The position numbers and the translations under genes are program-made. A DNA stretch of 64,000 nucleotides from Alkalihalobacterium alkalinitrilicum (GTDB lineage Bacteria > Bacillota > Bacilli > Bacillales > Bacillaceae_F): the NCBI RefSeq assembly GCF_002019605.1, contig NZ_KV917368.1:1695958-1759957 (forward strand). Direction: 5' to 3'. The notes beneath the pieces are model-generated. The model had not been told where the DNA came from, made no database searches, and worked only from the letters and a program-made list of their open reading frames with translations. Position 1 is the first letter of the stretch. Each line of letters begins with the position of its first letter. Positions 45,436 to 54,489 of the stretch are shown here, one piece after another.

Positions 45436-46527
45436 TTAATTTCCTAACTCTTCAAGCGCACGATTATACATTTCTTCCCCGATTAGATTAATATTATTGT
45501 CAATCGCTGGTACGACTGCTTCTCTAAATTGTTCAATTTGTTCTGGAGTTAACTCGTGCAGTTCGACACCCTCTGCTAACATATTTTCAAGAGCTTTCGT
45601 TTCTTGTTCTACAACTAATTCTCTAGCAAATTGAATCATTTCATCAGCAGCTTCCAAAACAACGTCTTGCAAGTCAGCTGGTAAACTTTCAAAGAAGTCA
45701 TTATTAATGAATAAAATATATGGGAATAACACGTGTTGAGTTAATGTGAGATATTCACTAACTTCATAGAATTGAGCATCATACATTAAAGGAACCGTTG
45801 TCGTTAATCCATCAATTGTTCCTTGCTGTAACGAAGTGTATACTTCCGCAAATGTAATCGGTGTTGGATTTCCTCCCATTACTGAGATCGTATCCATCAA
45901 TACAGAAGCTTGTGGTGTTCTTATATTAAGACCATTTAAATCACCTGGTTCCGTAATCGGATGACTACTATTAAGGATTGATAATGAACCGATATCGTAA
46001 TAGCCTAAAATTTTTGCGCCTGTTGATTCTTCCAGTTCAATTCTCATTTCTTCTCCAACAGGTCCCTCCATAAACTCAAATAGTTGATCACGATCTTCAA
46101 ATAAGAATGGAAAATCATAAATGTTGTATCCGTCTATTCCAGCGATTTGAGCAGGAATAAATGGTCCTTGTCCGATGACTTGAGCTGTACCTTCTCTTAA
46201 TAGTTGGAAGTTCTCTTCATCAGATGAAGACAATGTTCCACCTAAGTAAATTTCAACATCAATTCTTCCATCACTTTTTTCTTCTACTAATTCTTTGAAT
46301 TTCTGAAAACCAATCGCAACAAAGTTGTCAGCATTTACAACAGTAGGTAATTTAATAGAATACGTTTGCCCATCGTCTGTTGCTGGTGCCTCATCAGTTG
46401 TTTCTGTTGAGGTATCCCCTTCTTCCTGTTGACTAGACCCGGATTCTGTTGAACCACCACATGCTGTTAAAACAAGTAAAAACGTGACTAGTGACATGAG
46501 CCCAAACCAAGTGAATGTCTTTTTCAT
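45436..46527 (-). CDS. TRAP transporter solute-binding lipoprotein, DctP family
   Basis: 363 residues. Signal peptide with lipobox VLTAC near residue 22, acidic linker, then a DctP fold (VEIYLGGTLSSSDEENFQLLREGTAQV, LNGLNIRTPQASVLMDTISVMGGNPTPITFAEVYTSLQQGTIDG with the ligand-binding Arg). TRAP systems need DctQ and DctM membrane subunits, which are not in this window. DctP proteins bind organic or sugar acids. Downstream of an SDR-ACAD pair; cre box in the promoter region. Confidence 0.93.
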   Translation of the reverse strand: MKKTFTWFGLMSLVTFLLVLTACGGSTESGSSQQEEGDTSTETTDEAPATDDGQTYSIKLPTVVNADNFVAIGFQKFKELVEEKSDGRIDVEIYLGGTLSSSDEENFQLLREGTAQVIGQGPFIPAQIAGIDGYNIYDFPFLFEDRDQLFEFMEGPVGEEMRIELEESTGAKILGYYDIGSLSILNSSHPITEPGDLNGLNIRTPQASVLMDTISVMGGNPTPITFAEVYTSLQQGTIDGLTTTVPLMYDAQFYEVSEYLTLTQHVLFPYILFINNDFFESLPADLQDVVLEAADEMIQFARELVVEQETKALENMLAEGVELHELTPEQIEQFREAVVPAIDNNINLIGEEMYNRALEELGN

Positions 46528-46575
46528 TTCTTTTCCTCTCCTATATAAACTATTTAATATATAACACTCTTTGTA

Positions 46576-46589
46576 AGTAAACGCTTACA
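46576..46589. promoter_or_regulatory. cre box upstream of the TRAP gene
   Basis: AGTAAACGCTTACA, 13 of 14 matches; embedded in the larger palindrome TGTAAG-TAAACG-CTTACA. Confidence 0.65.
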
Positions 46590-46733
46590 TTTTATATAGT
46601 AGGATAATGTTATAATTATTGATCATATATTGTTCGTGGAAATGGCCCGATTATGTTCTCGAATGGAACTACAATCAAGCCTTTCCACATCATTTTATAG
46701 TTAACAAAGAGGATATTACTCAACTCAGTATCT

Positions 46734-47486
46734 TTACTCAGACAGTGTTCCGCCATCAATAAAGAAGGTTTGACCTGTTACATAATTGGCTGCATCAGAT
46801 GCAAGGTATAGAGCGATTGAAGATATATCTTTTGGCTCACCAAGTCTTCTCAGAGGGATAGCCTTGATAGCACCTTCTAACCACTTTTTATTTTCCATTT
46901 CCGACTTGTTTATTTCTGTACTAATTAATCCTGGTGCAATGGAATTTACTAATATGCCATTTCTAGCCCATTCTGCTGCAAGAGATTTCGTCAAATGAAT
47001 GACAGCAGCCTTACTTGCGGTATAAGGTGCGATTCGTTTATATGGCTTTACACCACCAACAGAAGAAATATTAATGATTTTACCTTGATTTTGTTTAATC
47101 ATTATCTTGGCAGCTTCTTGTGAGCAAAAGAATAACCCTTTAATATTCACATCATAAATCATATCCCAGTCTTCTTCTGTAACTTCTGTTGCAGGCTTTG
47201 TTACATTCGCCCCAGCATTATTAATTAAAACATCTATTCTACCAAATTGCTGTAATGTCTTCTCAAACAACTGACGAATATCATTCAGATTACCAACATC
47301 ACAAGCAATTGGCAAAGCATTAACTCCATTCTCTCTAATTTCATGAGCCAAATCCTGACACACCTCTTGATTTCGACTCGAAATCACTACATTGGCACCT
47401 TTAGAAGCAAAATCGCGCACCATTTGTGCTCCTAAGCCACGGCTACCACCTGTTACAACGATAACTTTTTCCTTAAAGTTCTCCAT
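46734..47486 (-). CDS. Short-chain dehydrogenase/reductase (LvaD/FabG-like)
   Basis: 250 residues. TGGSRGLGAQ cofactor loop, INNAGAN, catalytic INISSVGG and YTASKAAV, end VTGQTFFIDGGT. Close paralog of 21753-22511. Sits 33 nt downstream of an ACAD gene with its own AAAGGGGTG site, in the order kinase-ACAD-SDR, as in lva-type clusters where the SDR reduces a 4-keto to a 4-hydroxy acyl-CoA. Confidence 0.92.
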   Translation of the reverse strand: MENFKEKVIVVTGGSRGLGAQMVRDFASKGANVVISSRNQEVCQDLAHEIRENGVNALPIACDVGNLNDIRQLFEKTLQQFGRIDVLINNAGANVTKPATEVTEEDWDMIYDVNIKGLFFCSQEAAKIMIKQNQGKIINISSVGGVKPYKRIAPYTASKAAVIHLTKSLAAEWARNGILVNSIAPGLISTEINKSEMENKKWLEGAIKAIPLRRLGEPKDISSIALYLASDAANYVTGQTFFIDGGTLSE

Positions 47487-47519
47487 GCAGTTTCACCCCT
47501 TTCCCTAGCAAGTTCCTAA

Positions 47520-48719
47520 TTAAACGAGAACATCGTTGTTACGATTTTGATATTCTTTTAAATAACGTTTAGCTACAACCATACGGTGAACTTCGTCTGG
47601 ACCATCATAAATGTGCGCAGCTCTCGCTTCACGGTAAAATCCTTCTAACGGAGTATCTTTCGAATATCCTAAGGAACCATGAACTTGAATTGCTCGACTT
47701 ATGACATCATTTAAGATCTTCGCTCCGTAAAACTTAATTAATGCTATTTCTTTTCTCGCATCCCCACCTTGGTCCATCATCCAAGCAGCGTTAAGAGTCA
47801 TTAACCGACAAGCGGAAATCTCTGCAGCTGAGTCAGCAATAAAATTTTGAATTGTTTGGAATTCAGCTAACGGCTTACCTCTTGTTTTTCTCTTTAGGGC
47901 ATAATCGAGCATTAAGTCAAAACTACGATTCATTACCCCTAACCAACGCATCGCATGTGTGATACGACCAGGTCCTAATCGCATTTGTGCGAGTTTAAAT
48001 CCTTCTCCTTCTTTTCCTAGGATGTTTTCTTTTGGAATTCTACAATTGTTAAATTTAATTTCCCAGTGCCCGCCTTCACTAAAGTCACCCATCGTTCCAA
48101 TATCTCGAATCATTTCAAAACCAGGTGTTCCTTCATCCACTAAAAACATTGTTGCACGTTCGTGTGGAGGTGCATCTGGGTTTGTCACAGCCATCACAAT
48201 TGTAAACGATGCCAACCCAGCATTACTAATAAACCATTTTTCCCCATTAATTACCCATTCATCACCGTCTCTTACAGCAGTCGTTTGGATTCCTGTTGGA
48301 TCTGCTCCCGATACATCTCGTTCTGTCATCGCAAAACACGAACGAATTTCATCAGCAATGACTGGTTTTAAGTATTTTTCAATTTGTTCAGGCGTTCCTG
48401 CTTTTAATAAAATTTCAGTATTCCCTGTATCAGGAGCCGCTGTACCAAATACACGTGGACCAAGGACACTACTCCCTAAAACTTCATTTAATAGACCTAA
48501 AAACACATTTCCTAACCCTAAACCACCAATACTTTTTGGTAGATGAGCTGCCCACAAATTTTGGTCTTTTACTTTTTGTTGTAATGGTTTAAGAATTTCG
48601 TTTGGTAGACCCACGCCAGGAATAATATCTTTTTCAGCAGGATAAACATCCTCAATCATGATTTTTTTAGCTCTTGCTAACAATTCTTCCTGTTCAGGTG
48701 TTGGACTAAAATTGTACAT
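47520..48719 (-). CDS. Acyl-CoA dehydrogenase of ACAD10/11 (LvaC-like) type (copy 2)
   Basis: 399 residues, [96 protein letters not shown]. The DGPDEVH motif again replaces the standard Glu-containing one. Lies downstream of the second APH kinase with a structured repeat in between, upstream of the SDR. Same reaction proposed as copy 1. Confidence 0.9.
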   Translation of the reverse strand: MYNFSPTPEQEELLARAKKIMIEDVYPAEKDIIPGVGLPNEILKPLQQKVKDQNLWAAHLPKSIGGLGLGNVFLGLLNEVLGSSVLGPRVFGTAAPDTGNTEILLKAGTPEQIEKYLKPVIADEIRSCFAMTERDVSGADPTGIQTTAVRDGDEWVINGEKWFISNAGLASFTIVMAVTNPDAPPHERATMFLVDEGTPGFEMIRDIGTMGDFSEGGHWEIKFNNCRIPKENILGKEGEGFKLAQMRLGPGRITHAMRWLGVMNRSFDLMLDYALKRKTRGKPLAEFQTIQNFIADSAAEISACRLMTLNAAWMMDQGGDARKEIALIKFYGAKILNDVISRAIQVHGSLGYSKDTPLEGFYREARAAHIYDGPDEVHRMVVAKRYLKEYQNRNNDVLV

Positions 48720-48752
48720 ATTATCTCTCCTTTTTAATATTAAAATTTGATA

Positions 48753-48962
48753 TTGAAACTTCCATCAGTGAGGGGGTTTCCTTTTCCCCACTGATTGTTA
48801 GTTGAGGCTCACACGATGTAGTTACACAGACGTTGCCACAGGACGTGGTGCATTTAGTCTGTGTTCATTTAGTTGTTACTGGCAGTTTATACCTCACTTA
48901 TCCTTCTTTGATTCCTGGTAGTCTTGATGTGGGGCTATTACTGCCAGTTGTTGCGGGATAAA
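48753..48962. repeat. Structured intergenic repeat, copy 4
   Basis: Same three-hairpin layout: CCATCAGTGAGGG / CCCCACTGATTG, CACAGACGTTGCCACAGG, ACTGGCAGTTTATACC, then ACTGCCAGTTGTTGCGGGATAAA. Placed between kinase and ACAD genes of the second module. Confidence 0.88.
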
Positions 48963-49106
48963 TTCAAAAGTGAACTGAAACACTCAAAATTAATTAGTAG
49001 AATAATCGGATGTATTTTGTAACAGCTTATTCATCTAAAGAATTTGACCATTCTTGTCTATCACCCTCTTTTATGTAATATTTCAATTAAATAGATTAGA
49101 TGAAAG

Positions 49107-50171
49107 CTAGATCGTTTCTTTTTGACTAACTTCAAAAGCATGTATCATTAAATTTTTAACTCTGATATCAAACTGAGAAAAACGTTCATCAAACGTCTGT
49201 CCCATCTTCCATCGATAGAAAATTTGCTGAAGTACAACAGCCAATTTAAAATAAGTAAAAGCTAAATAATAATGCATTGAAGGGATATCTCTACCGGTTT
49301 TTAATGAATATCTATGAATAAAATCTCTTCGTTTTATGAAACCTGCCATAACGGTTACTGTAGGCAAACTATCTTTAAGAATATCCGGATCATCTTCTTC
49401 CATCCAATAGCCAAGTGCACCAGCTAAATCAAACAGTGGATCTGCGATGGTAGCAATTTCCCAATCAAGTACAGCTTCGATTTGTGTCAAGTCACGTGAC
49501 AGTAACATGTTGTTTAATTTATAATCATTGTGAATGATTGTGGGCTCAGGAGATTTAGGAATTTGACGAACAAACCAGTTTGCTAGTTGATCAAAGTAGG
49601 GAACCTCATCGGTTTTAGAACGTTCATACCTTTTAATCCACCCATTCACTTGTCGTTCTAAAAATCCATCAGGATGACCAAAATTAGCTAAATCTACCTT
49701 CTTGTAATCAACTTGGTGTAGTTGTGCTAGTGCATCCACAACAGCATGTGAAATTCCTTCACATAAATCGGTTGTCACTTTATATCCATCTGGAAATTGA
49801 TCATTTAATACGATCCCTTTTTTTCTTTCCATAATATAAAAGGGAACACCTAAGATTGATTTATCTTCGCAATAAACGTAAGGCTTTGGAACGAGTTGAT
49901 AAGCTGGATATAATCGTTTTAGAAATTCAGACTCTCTTTTCATATCATGAGCTTTCGGTGGGAGAGGTCCTGATGGTGGACGCCGCATCACTGCCTCCCA
50001 ATCCCCACAACGAATTAAATAGGTTAAATTTGACACTCCAGTTGGAAATTGCTTCACTTCAAAAGAACCTTCCGGAAAACCTTCAACCGTTGCCGTTAAA
50101 TACTGTTTAAGCGCAACTTGATCAAAGTCTTCACCTTTCCTGATTTCTATCGTTTCAACATATTGCTCCAT
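49107..50171 (-). CDS. APH-type phosphotransferase (LvaA/ACAD11 kinase-like, copy 2)
   Basis: About 354 residues from ATG 50171 (AAGGTG site 8 nt upstream; a GTG at 50180 overlaps it). FPTGVSNLTYLI, catalytic loop IIHNDYKLNNMLL, VLDWEIATIADPLFDL, ALGYWMEEDDPD. Strongly similar to 36094-37164. Start of the second kinase-ACAD-SDR group. Proposed role: ATP-dependent phosphorylation of 4-hydroxyacyl-CoA. Confidence 0.88.
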   Translation of the reverse strand: MEQYVETIEIRKGEDFDQVALKQYLTATVEGFPEGSFEVKQFPTGVSNLTYLIRCGDWEAVMRRPPSGPLPPKAHDMKRESEFLKRLYPAYQLVPKPYVYCEDKSILGVPFYIMERKKGIVLNDQFPDGYKVTTDLCEGISHAVVDALAQLHQVDYKKVDLANFGHPDGFLERQVNGWIKRYERSKTDEVPYFDQLANWFVRQIPKSPEPTIIHNDYKLNNMLLSRDLTQIEAVLDWEIATIADPLFDLAGALGYWMEEDDPDILKDSLPTVTVMAGFIKRRDFIHRYSLKTGRDIPSMHYYLAFTYFKLAVVLQQIFYRWKMGQTFDERFSQFDIRVKNLMIHAFEVSQKETI

Positions 50172-50409
50172 TACGTTCACACCTTATTAATAAGTTTATA
50201 CTACTTACACCTGAAATTTAAACAAACATTTGTTTTATTTCTGAGCGATCGACAAGTTTCAATTTGATAAAAGCTATGCCTAAACTATTATGCATCACTA
50301 TATAACATAATCTACTCATTTCATAAATATTACGTATTTCATAACTTTAAGTCTTACCTATCCATATCAAAATGAATCAGTCTGCCGTTATTAAATAGTG
50401 ACTGGAATT

Positions 50410-51100
50410 TTAAATAACGCCTACATTGCCTAACTTTTCAATTTTCTCATTAGAATATCCTAGTTCCTTCAAAATTTCATCATTATGTTCTCCTAACTTA
50501 GGAGCCTTTGCGTATATTTCTCCAGGTGTATCAGATAATTTAATAGGTATCCCTATATGTTTAACGACTTCACCACTAGGACCGATCATTTCTTCAATCA
50601 TTTTTCGTTCATTAATTTGAGGATTAGTTAGCAATTCTTCAAAGTTTAAAACTGGCGCTACACAAGTGTCATAGTCTTTAAAGATCTCTACCCATTCATT
50701 TAAAGGTTTTTGTTGAATGATTGAACTGATTTCAACTTGCAATTCATCTTGTGTAGCTTGGGGTGCATCAAGTAAATCGATGAAGTCTTCTCTTCCAATT
50801 GCTTTACAGAACGCTTCCCAAAACTTCAGTTCTAAAGCACCGACTGATAAAAAGCGACGATCGGCAGTCTCATACACTTGATAACAAGCCAACCCACCTG
50901 ATAACGTTAATTCCCCGCGAACTGGCAACTTTTGATTAACTAAATAGTTTGGTAAGATTGTTTGTAACCAGGAAACAACACCGTCTAACATTGAGATATC
51001 GACAAACTGACCTTTTCCACTTTTACCTCTATTTATAATTGCTATTAAAATACCAATCGCTGCCATCAGTGATCCGCCACCAATTTCTAAAAACAAGTTG
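50410..51100 (-). pseudogene. CoA-transferase family III (CaiB/BaiF), N-terminally truncated
   Basis: The frame keeps about 230 residues of the C-terminal part: IGGGSLMAAIGILIAII, GKGQFVDISMLDGVVSWL, FLSVGALELKFWEAFCKAIGREDF, CVAPVLNFEELLTNPQI, KLGEHNDEILKELGYS. About 160 N-terminal residues with the catalytic Asp are missing; the sequence upstream of 51100 is unrelated. The enzyme would move CoA between acids. Part of a decayed module with the two pseudogenes beyond. Confidence 0.85.
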
Positions 51101-51346
51101 ACTATAAATATAAATAACAAATTGCCCTTCTGGAATTCAAACCACCGTTTGTTTTTAGTATACACCCATGCAACCTAAATGGCAATAATGAAATTAAAAT
51201 ATTCTGAATTTATTATATAGGTGGATATCCCTATTATTTCTTATATATGTTTAATTTTAAAACTCTTGGATATTAAATTTAAAGAACTGATCACAAATTT
51301 CTTAAAATGTATATTCATTTTCTGTGAATACAAACTTTGCATATAA

Positions 51347-51569
51347 CTCAACTTTCGCACCAATAAAAGTTCAATAAGTTCAACCAGCAGTAGTTGCTGA
51401 TGTCATTCAAGTACTATCATTGACACATAAAAATGCATGAATAAACACCTATCCGTTTGGTATAGTTGATTTGTCGAGAATTAAACATTCCATACAGAAG
51501 AGGTGTCCTCTATATGATAGCGTAAGAAATCTACGGATATTCCAGCTAAAGACGCGGTCTATCGTTGAG
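51347..51569. mobile_element. Deleted remnant of the IS4-family element at 28183-29711
   Basis: Starts with the IS end CTCAACTTTCGCAC and follows the full element past the ATGATAGCG of the transposase start, then jumps to the part coding STDILAKDAIYR (seen as AAATCTACGGATATTCC), and ends soon after at a GTTGAG that could be the other tip. Only 223 bp. Internal deletion makes it MITE-like. No convincing target duplication. Confidence 0.75.
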
Positions 51570-51599
51570 TAATTTAAATAAAATTGTATTCATTTTCCA

Positions 51600-51817
51600 A
51601 TTAAATCATAAATAGCAAATGGACCCGTTTGTGGACCTATGTAACCTATTAGAATTTGATCATCTGATACTCCTTGTGCTAATTCAATACTATCTGATGC
51701 ATCGTTATTGTCATTAGTTTTCTGTCCATTTGAATCTGTTTCCTAACTAACACAAGCTGCTAACACTACCATGAACAAACTAATAATTATAAAAACTATA
51801 ATTTTTTTAGTCTTCAT
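51600..51817 (-). pseudogene. ABC solute-binding lipoprotein, N-terminal fragment
   Basis: ATG at 51817 starts MKTKKIIVFIIISLF ... VLAAC, then a TAG in frame right after the lipobox, then SIELAQGVSDDQILIGYIGPQTGPFAIYDLI, matching the paralogs at 33202 and 26070. Homology stops near 51600, next to the IS remnant. Confidence 0.82.
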
Positions 51818-51885
51818 TAGTTAATAACCACCTCTCAAAACCTATTGATTATTTTAAGCTCATTAAACTACCCTTCTTAATTTTC

Positions 51886-52517
51886 CTATCTGTATCCATT
51901 TAAAAATTCCCGAGCTGCTACCATATATTGAATGGTTGGCGGGCCTTCTTCGCGCCAGTTTAGACGGGCATCTCGGTACAACCTTTCAAAAAAAGCAGTT
52001 ACGGAGTCTTCACTATTTCCTCCTTTAGTTTTTGCAAACACAATGAAGTGAGTAGCAAAGTCAAAATTTGTTATGAGATTTTTTTTCGGTTAATAATATA
52101 ATGGTTACCGTCACGAGTTGCTGTAGTACCAAGATCTAACCCCGTTCCGTGTTCTGGTTCTATTAAAGCAAATGCAACTGAATTTGTCCCATCTACACAT
52201 CCTGGCAATCTCATTCTTTTGTTGCTCATTCCCTAACCTTGAGAGAGCACTTGGCATAACATGAACCACTGCTCTAATCCCACCTTGGATTTTTGAAAAT
52301 TCTGCAAGTACTTGAATGTACTGAGAGGCTGTAAGCCCTAGCCCCCCATATTCTTTAGGAATTCTTAGCCCAAATGCTTTCTCCCTCAATATCGGCATTA
52401 ACTTGCCATAAGGCAGTGCTTCGTTATTCTCGATTTCCTCTTCTAGGGGATCAAGGGGTCAATCCAGATTCTTTCAAATAATTCCTTTTTAAATTTTTCA
52501 AAGACTTTTTGTTCCAT
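51886..52517 (-). pseudogene. Acyl-CoA dehydrogenase, internally deleted and frameshifted
   Basis: ATG 52517 with GGAGATGG site gives MEQKVFEKFKKELF, then several stops; AFGLRIPKEYGGLGLTASQYIQVLAEFSK continues, and the C-terminal end RLYRDARLNWREEGPPTIQYMVAAREFLNGY (stop at 51886) is joined after loss of roughly the middle half. Different ACAD subtype from 34812 and 47520: its motif is EEGPPTIQ. Confidence 0.82.
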
Positions 52518-52836
52518 TTTTCCATCTCCTTATGTTTGTAATTACAAAAACAGTTACTCTTAAAATGAGAAAAATCCCTCCTTTCGAAAACTTATCGAAT
52601 AATGTTCGATTTACTATTTCATATATTGCAATACACATGTCAACATTGATCAATTCAATCAACTTTCAATATAAAATCAATAGATAGCTTTTAAACTATT
52701 ACAATACCGATTTTAAGTAGGCTTGATCCATATAGCCATAACATTATCCCCCCCTGATAGGATAGATGTCGTACGATACTTTAGTGTTATAGTTAAGTAA
52801 ATAACACGGAGGTCGATCGATATAATATAAAGAAAT

Positions 52837-54376
52837 AGAGTACGATATTCGAAGGAAAAAAAGGAAGCAATTATCAAACGCATGATGCCACCAAATAACG
52901 AATCAGTGGCACAAATTTCAAAAGAAGAAGGTATCACAGAAGTGACGTTGTACAAGTAGCGTAAGGAAACACGCTCATCTGGGGTGGCAACGCCTGGCAA
53001 TGGACAAACAAGCGACAAATGGGGCAGTCAAGAAAAGTTTTTAATCGTAATGGAGACGTTCACGATGAACGAAACGGAACTGGCTGAGTCTTGTCATAAA
53101 AAAGGATTGTATCGTGAGCAGATTGAGGCTTGGCGAACGGCTTGCCTCCAAGCAAATGGACAAGTATTTGATCAATCGAAGCAATTAAATGGTGCGTTAA
53201 AGGAAGAACAGAAGCGTGCCAAACAATTAGAAAAAGAACTACAAAAGAAAGAGAAAGCATTAGCGGAAGCTGCTGCGGTATTATTGCTTAGAAAAAAGGC
53301 CCAAGCGATTTTGGGGGACGACGAGGAAGAATGATTAGCCCATCAAATCGCGCATTAGCTGTAAAACTCATTCAAGAAGCGAATCAAACCGGTGCGCGAT
53401 TAGCGAAGGCTTGCGAGGAACTTCATATCAGTGTTCGAACATACGAGCGCTGGGTGGAAGAGGGTGATATAAAGGTCGATCAACGTCCACTTGTGCAAAG
53501 GCCAGTTCCAAAAAATAAATTGTCCGCGAAGAAAAAGGAAATACTGGCGGTTGTCAAACAAGAAAAATATGTGGAATTACCGCCGACACAAATTGTACCA
53601 AAGCTTGCGGTATATTGCGTCAGAATCCACATTTTATCGTGTGTTACGTGAAGGGAAAATGCAACATCACCGCGGTCGTAGTCAAAAGCCAACACGAAGA
53701 ATCCCTGAGAGTCATGTGGCAGAATTGCCAAATCAGGTATGGACATGGGATATTACTTGGCTTGGTGGACCTGTGAAAGGTTTGTATTATCGACTCTATT
53801 TAATTCTCGATTTATTTAGTAGAAAAGTAGTTGGCTGGAAAGTTTGGGAAAAGGAAGAGGCAAAACTCGCTGAAACTCTCGTAAAGAAAGCAGTTATCAA
53901 TGAAAAAATCCAAGGGGCACCTCTTGTCTTGCATTCAGATAATGGTAGTCCGCTGAAAGCTGAGACATTCTTGAGTTTACTAGAGAAATTGGGCATTCAA
54001 AGCTCCTTTTCAAGACCAAGTGTGAGCATTGATAATCCTTATTCAGAAGCCATGTTTCGGACACTCAAATATCGACCAGATTTTCCACACAAAGGTTTGG
54101 CATCACTCGAGGAAGCGAGACAATGGGCACATCAATTTGTCCATTGGTACAACGAGATTCACCTGCATAGTCGGCTAAATTTTGTTACTCTTTTACAGTG
54201 TCATATGCAAGAACACGTAGCGATTTTGGTGAAGTTGACAAGATGTATACGAAGCAGCGAAGGCAAAGCATCTAGAGCGTTGGGCACGAGGTACAAGAAA
54301 TTGGGCACCAAATGAACAAGTAGCGCTCAACCCAATGCGAGATGAGAAGCAAATTGAAGCATTGAGAAAACCTTAA
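52837..54376 (+). pseudogene. IS3-family transposase orfA-orfB with stops and frameshifts
   Basis: orfA part: KEAIIKRMMPPNNESVAQISKEEGITEVTLYK then TAG where Trp is expected (52957-52959), followed by a coiled-coil end (LEKELQKKEKALAEA). orfB: HTH part from 53331 (RALAVKLIQEANQTG), a frameshift near 53610, then the DDE core TWDITWLGGPVKG, HSDNGSPLKAE and SIDNPYSEAMFRTLKY, a second shift near 54185, ending LNPMRDEKQIEALRKP at 54376. Inactive. Confidence 0.85.
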
Positions 54377-54393
54377 TATCCCCTCTTTCCCTA

Positions 54394-54437
54394 GTGATTT
54401 GAATCGAAAGCACGCTTTTCCTTTCGATTCAAATCAC
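54394..54437. repeat. Long perfect hairpin at the IS3 right end
   Basis: GTGATTTGAATCGAAAG / CTTTCGATTCAAATCAC, 17-bp stem with 10-nt loop. Could be an IS end structure or terminator. Confidence 0.7.
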
Positions 54438-54489
54438 CAGGCCATCAAGCGTAGCGCGATAGCCTTGACTGAACTCGGGATGGGCGACA

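Larger units (their letters stand above)
52767..54489. mobile_element. Degraded IS3-family element (borders approximate)
   Basis: Likely tips TGTCG (52767) and CGACA (54489), the TG...CA type of IS3. It contains a broken orfA-orfB pair and, near its right end, a 17-bp perfect hairpin at 54394-54437. No target duplication seen. Confidence 0.55.

Noticed and set aside
47959-48546. Plus-strand open frame of 195 codons inside the second ACAD gene
   Set aside because: Antisense shadow of a conserved gene, with no ribosome site and low-complexity Pro/Ser content.
23716-48962. The four intergenic repeats as a CRISPR array
   Set aside because: Units are about 200 nt, spread over 25 kb, structured internally and without spacer regularity.
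52713-53018. Minus-strand open frame of 101 codons opposite the IS3 orfA
   Set aside because: No family resemblance; it is antisense to a clear transposase fragment.
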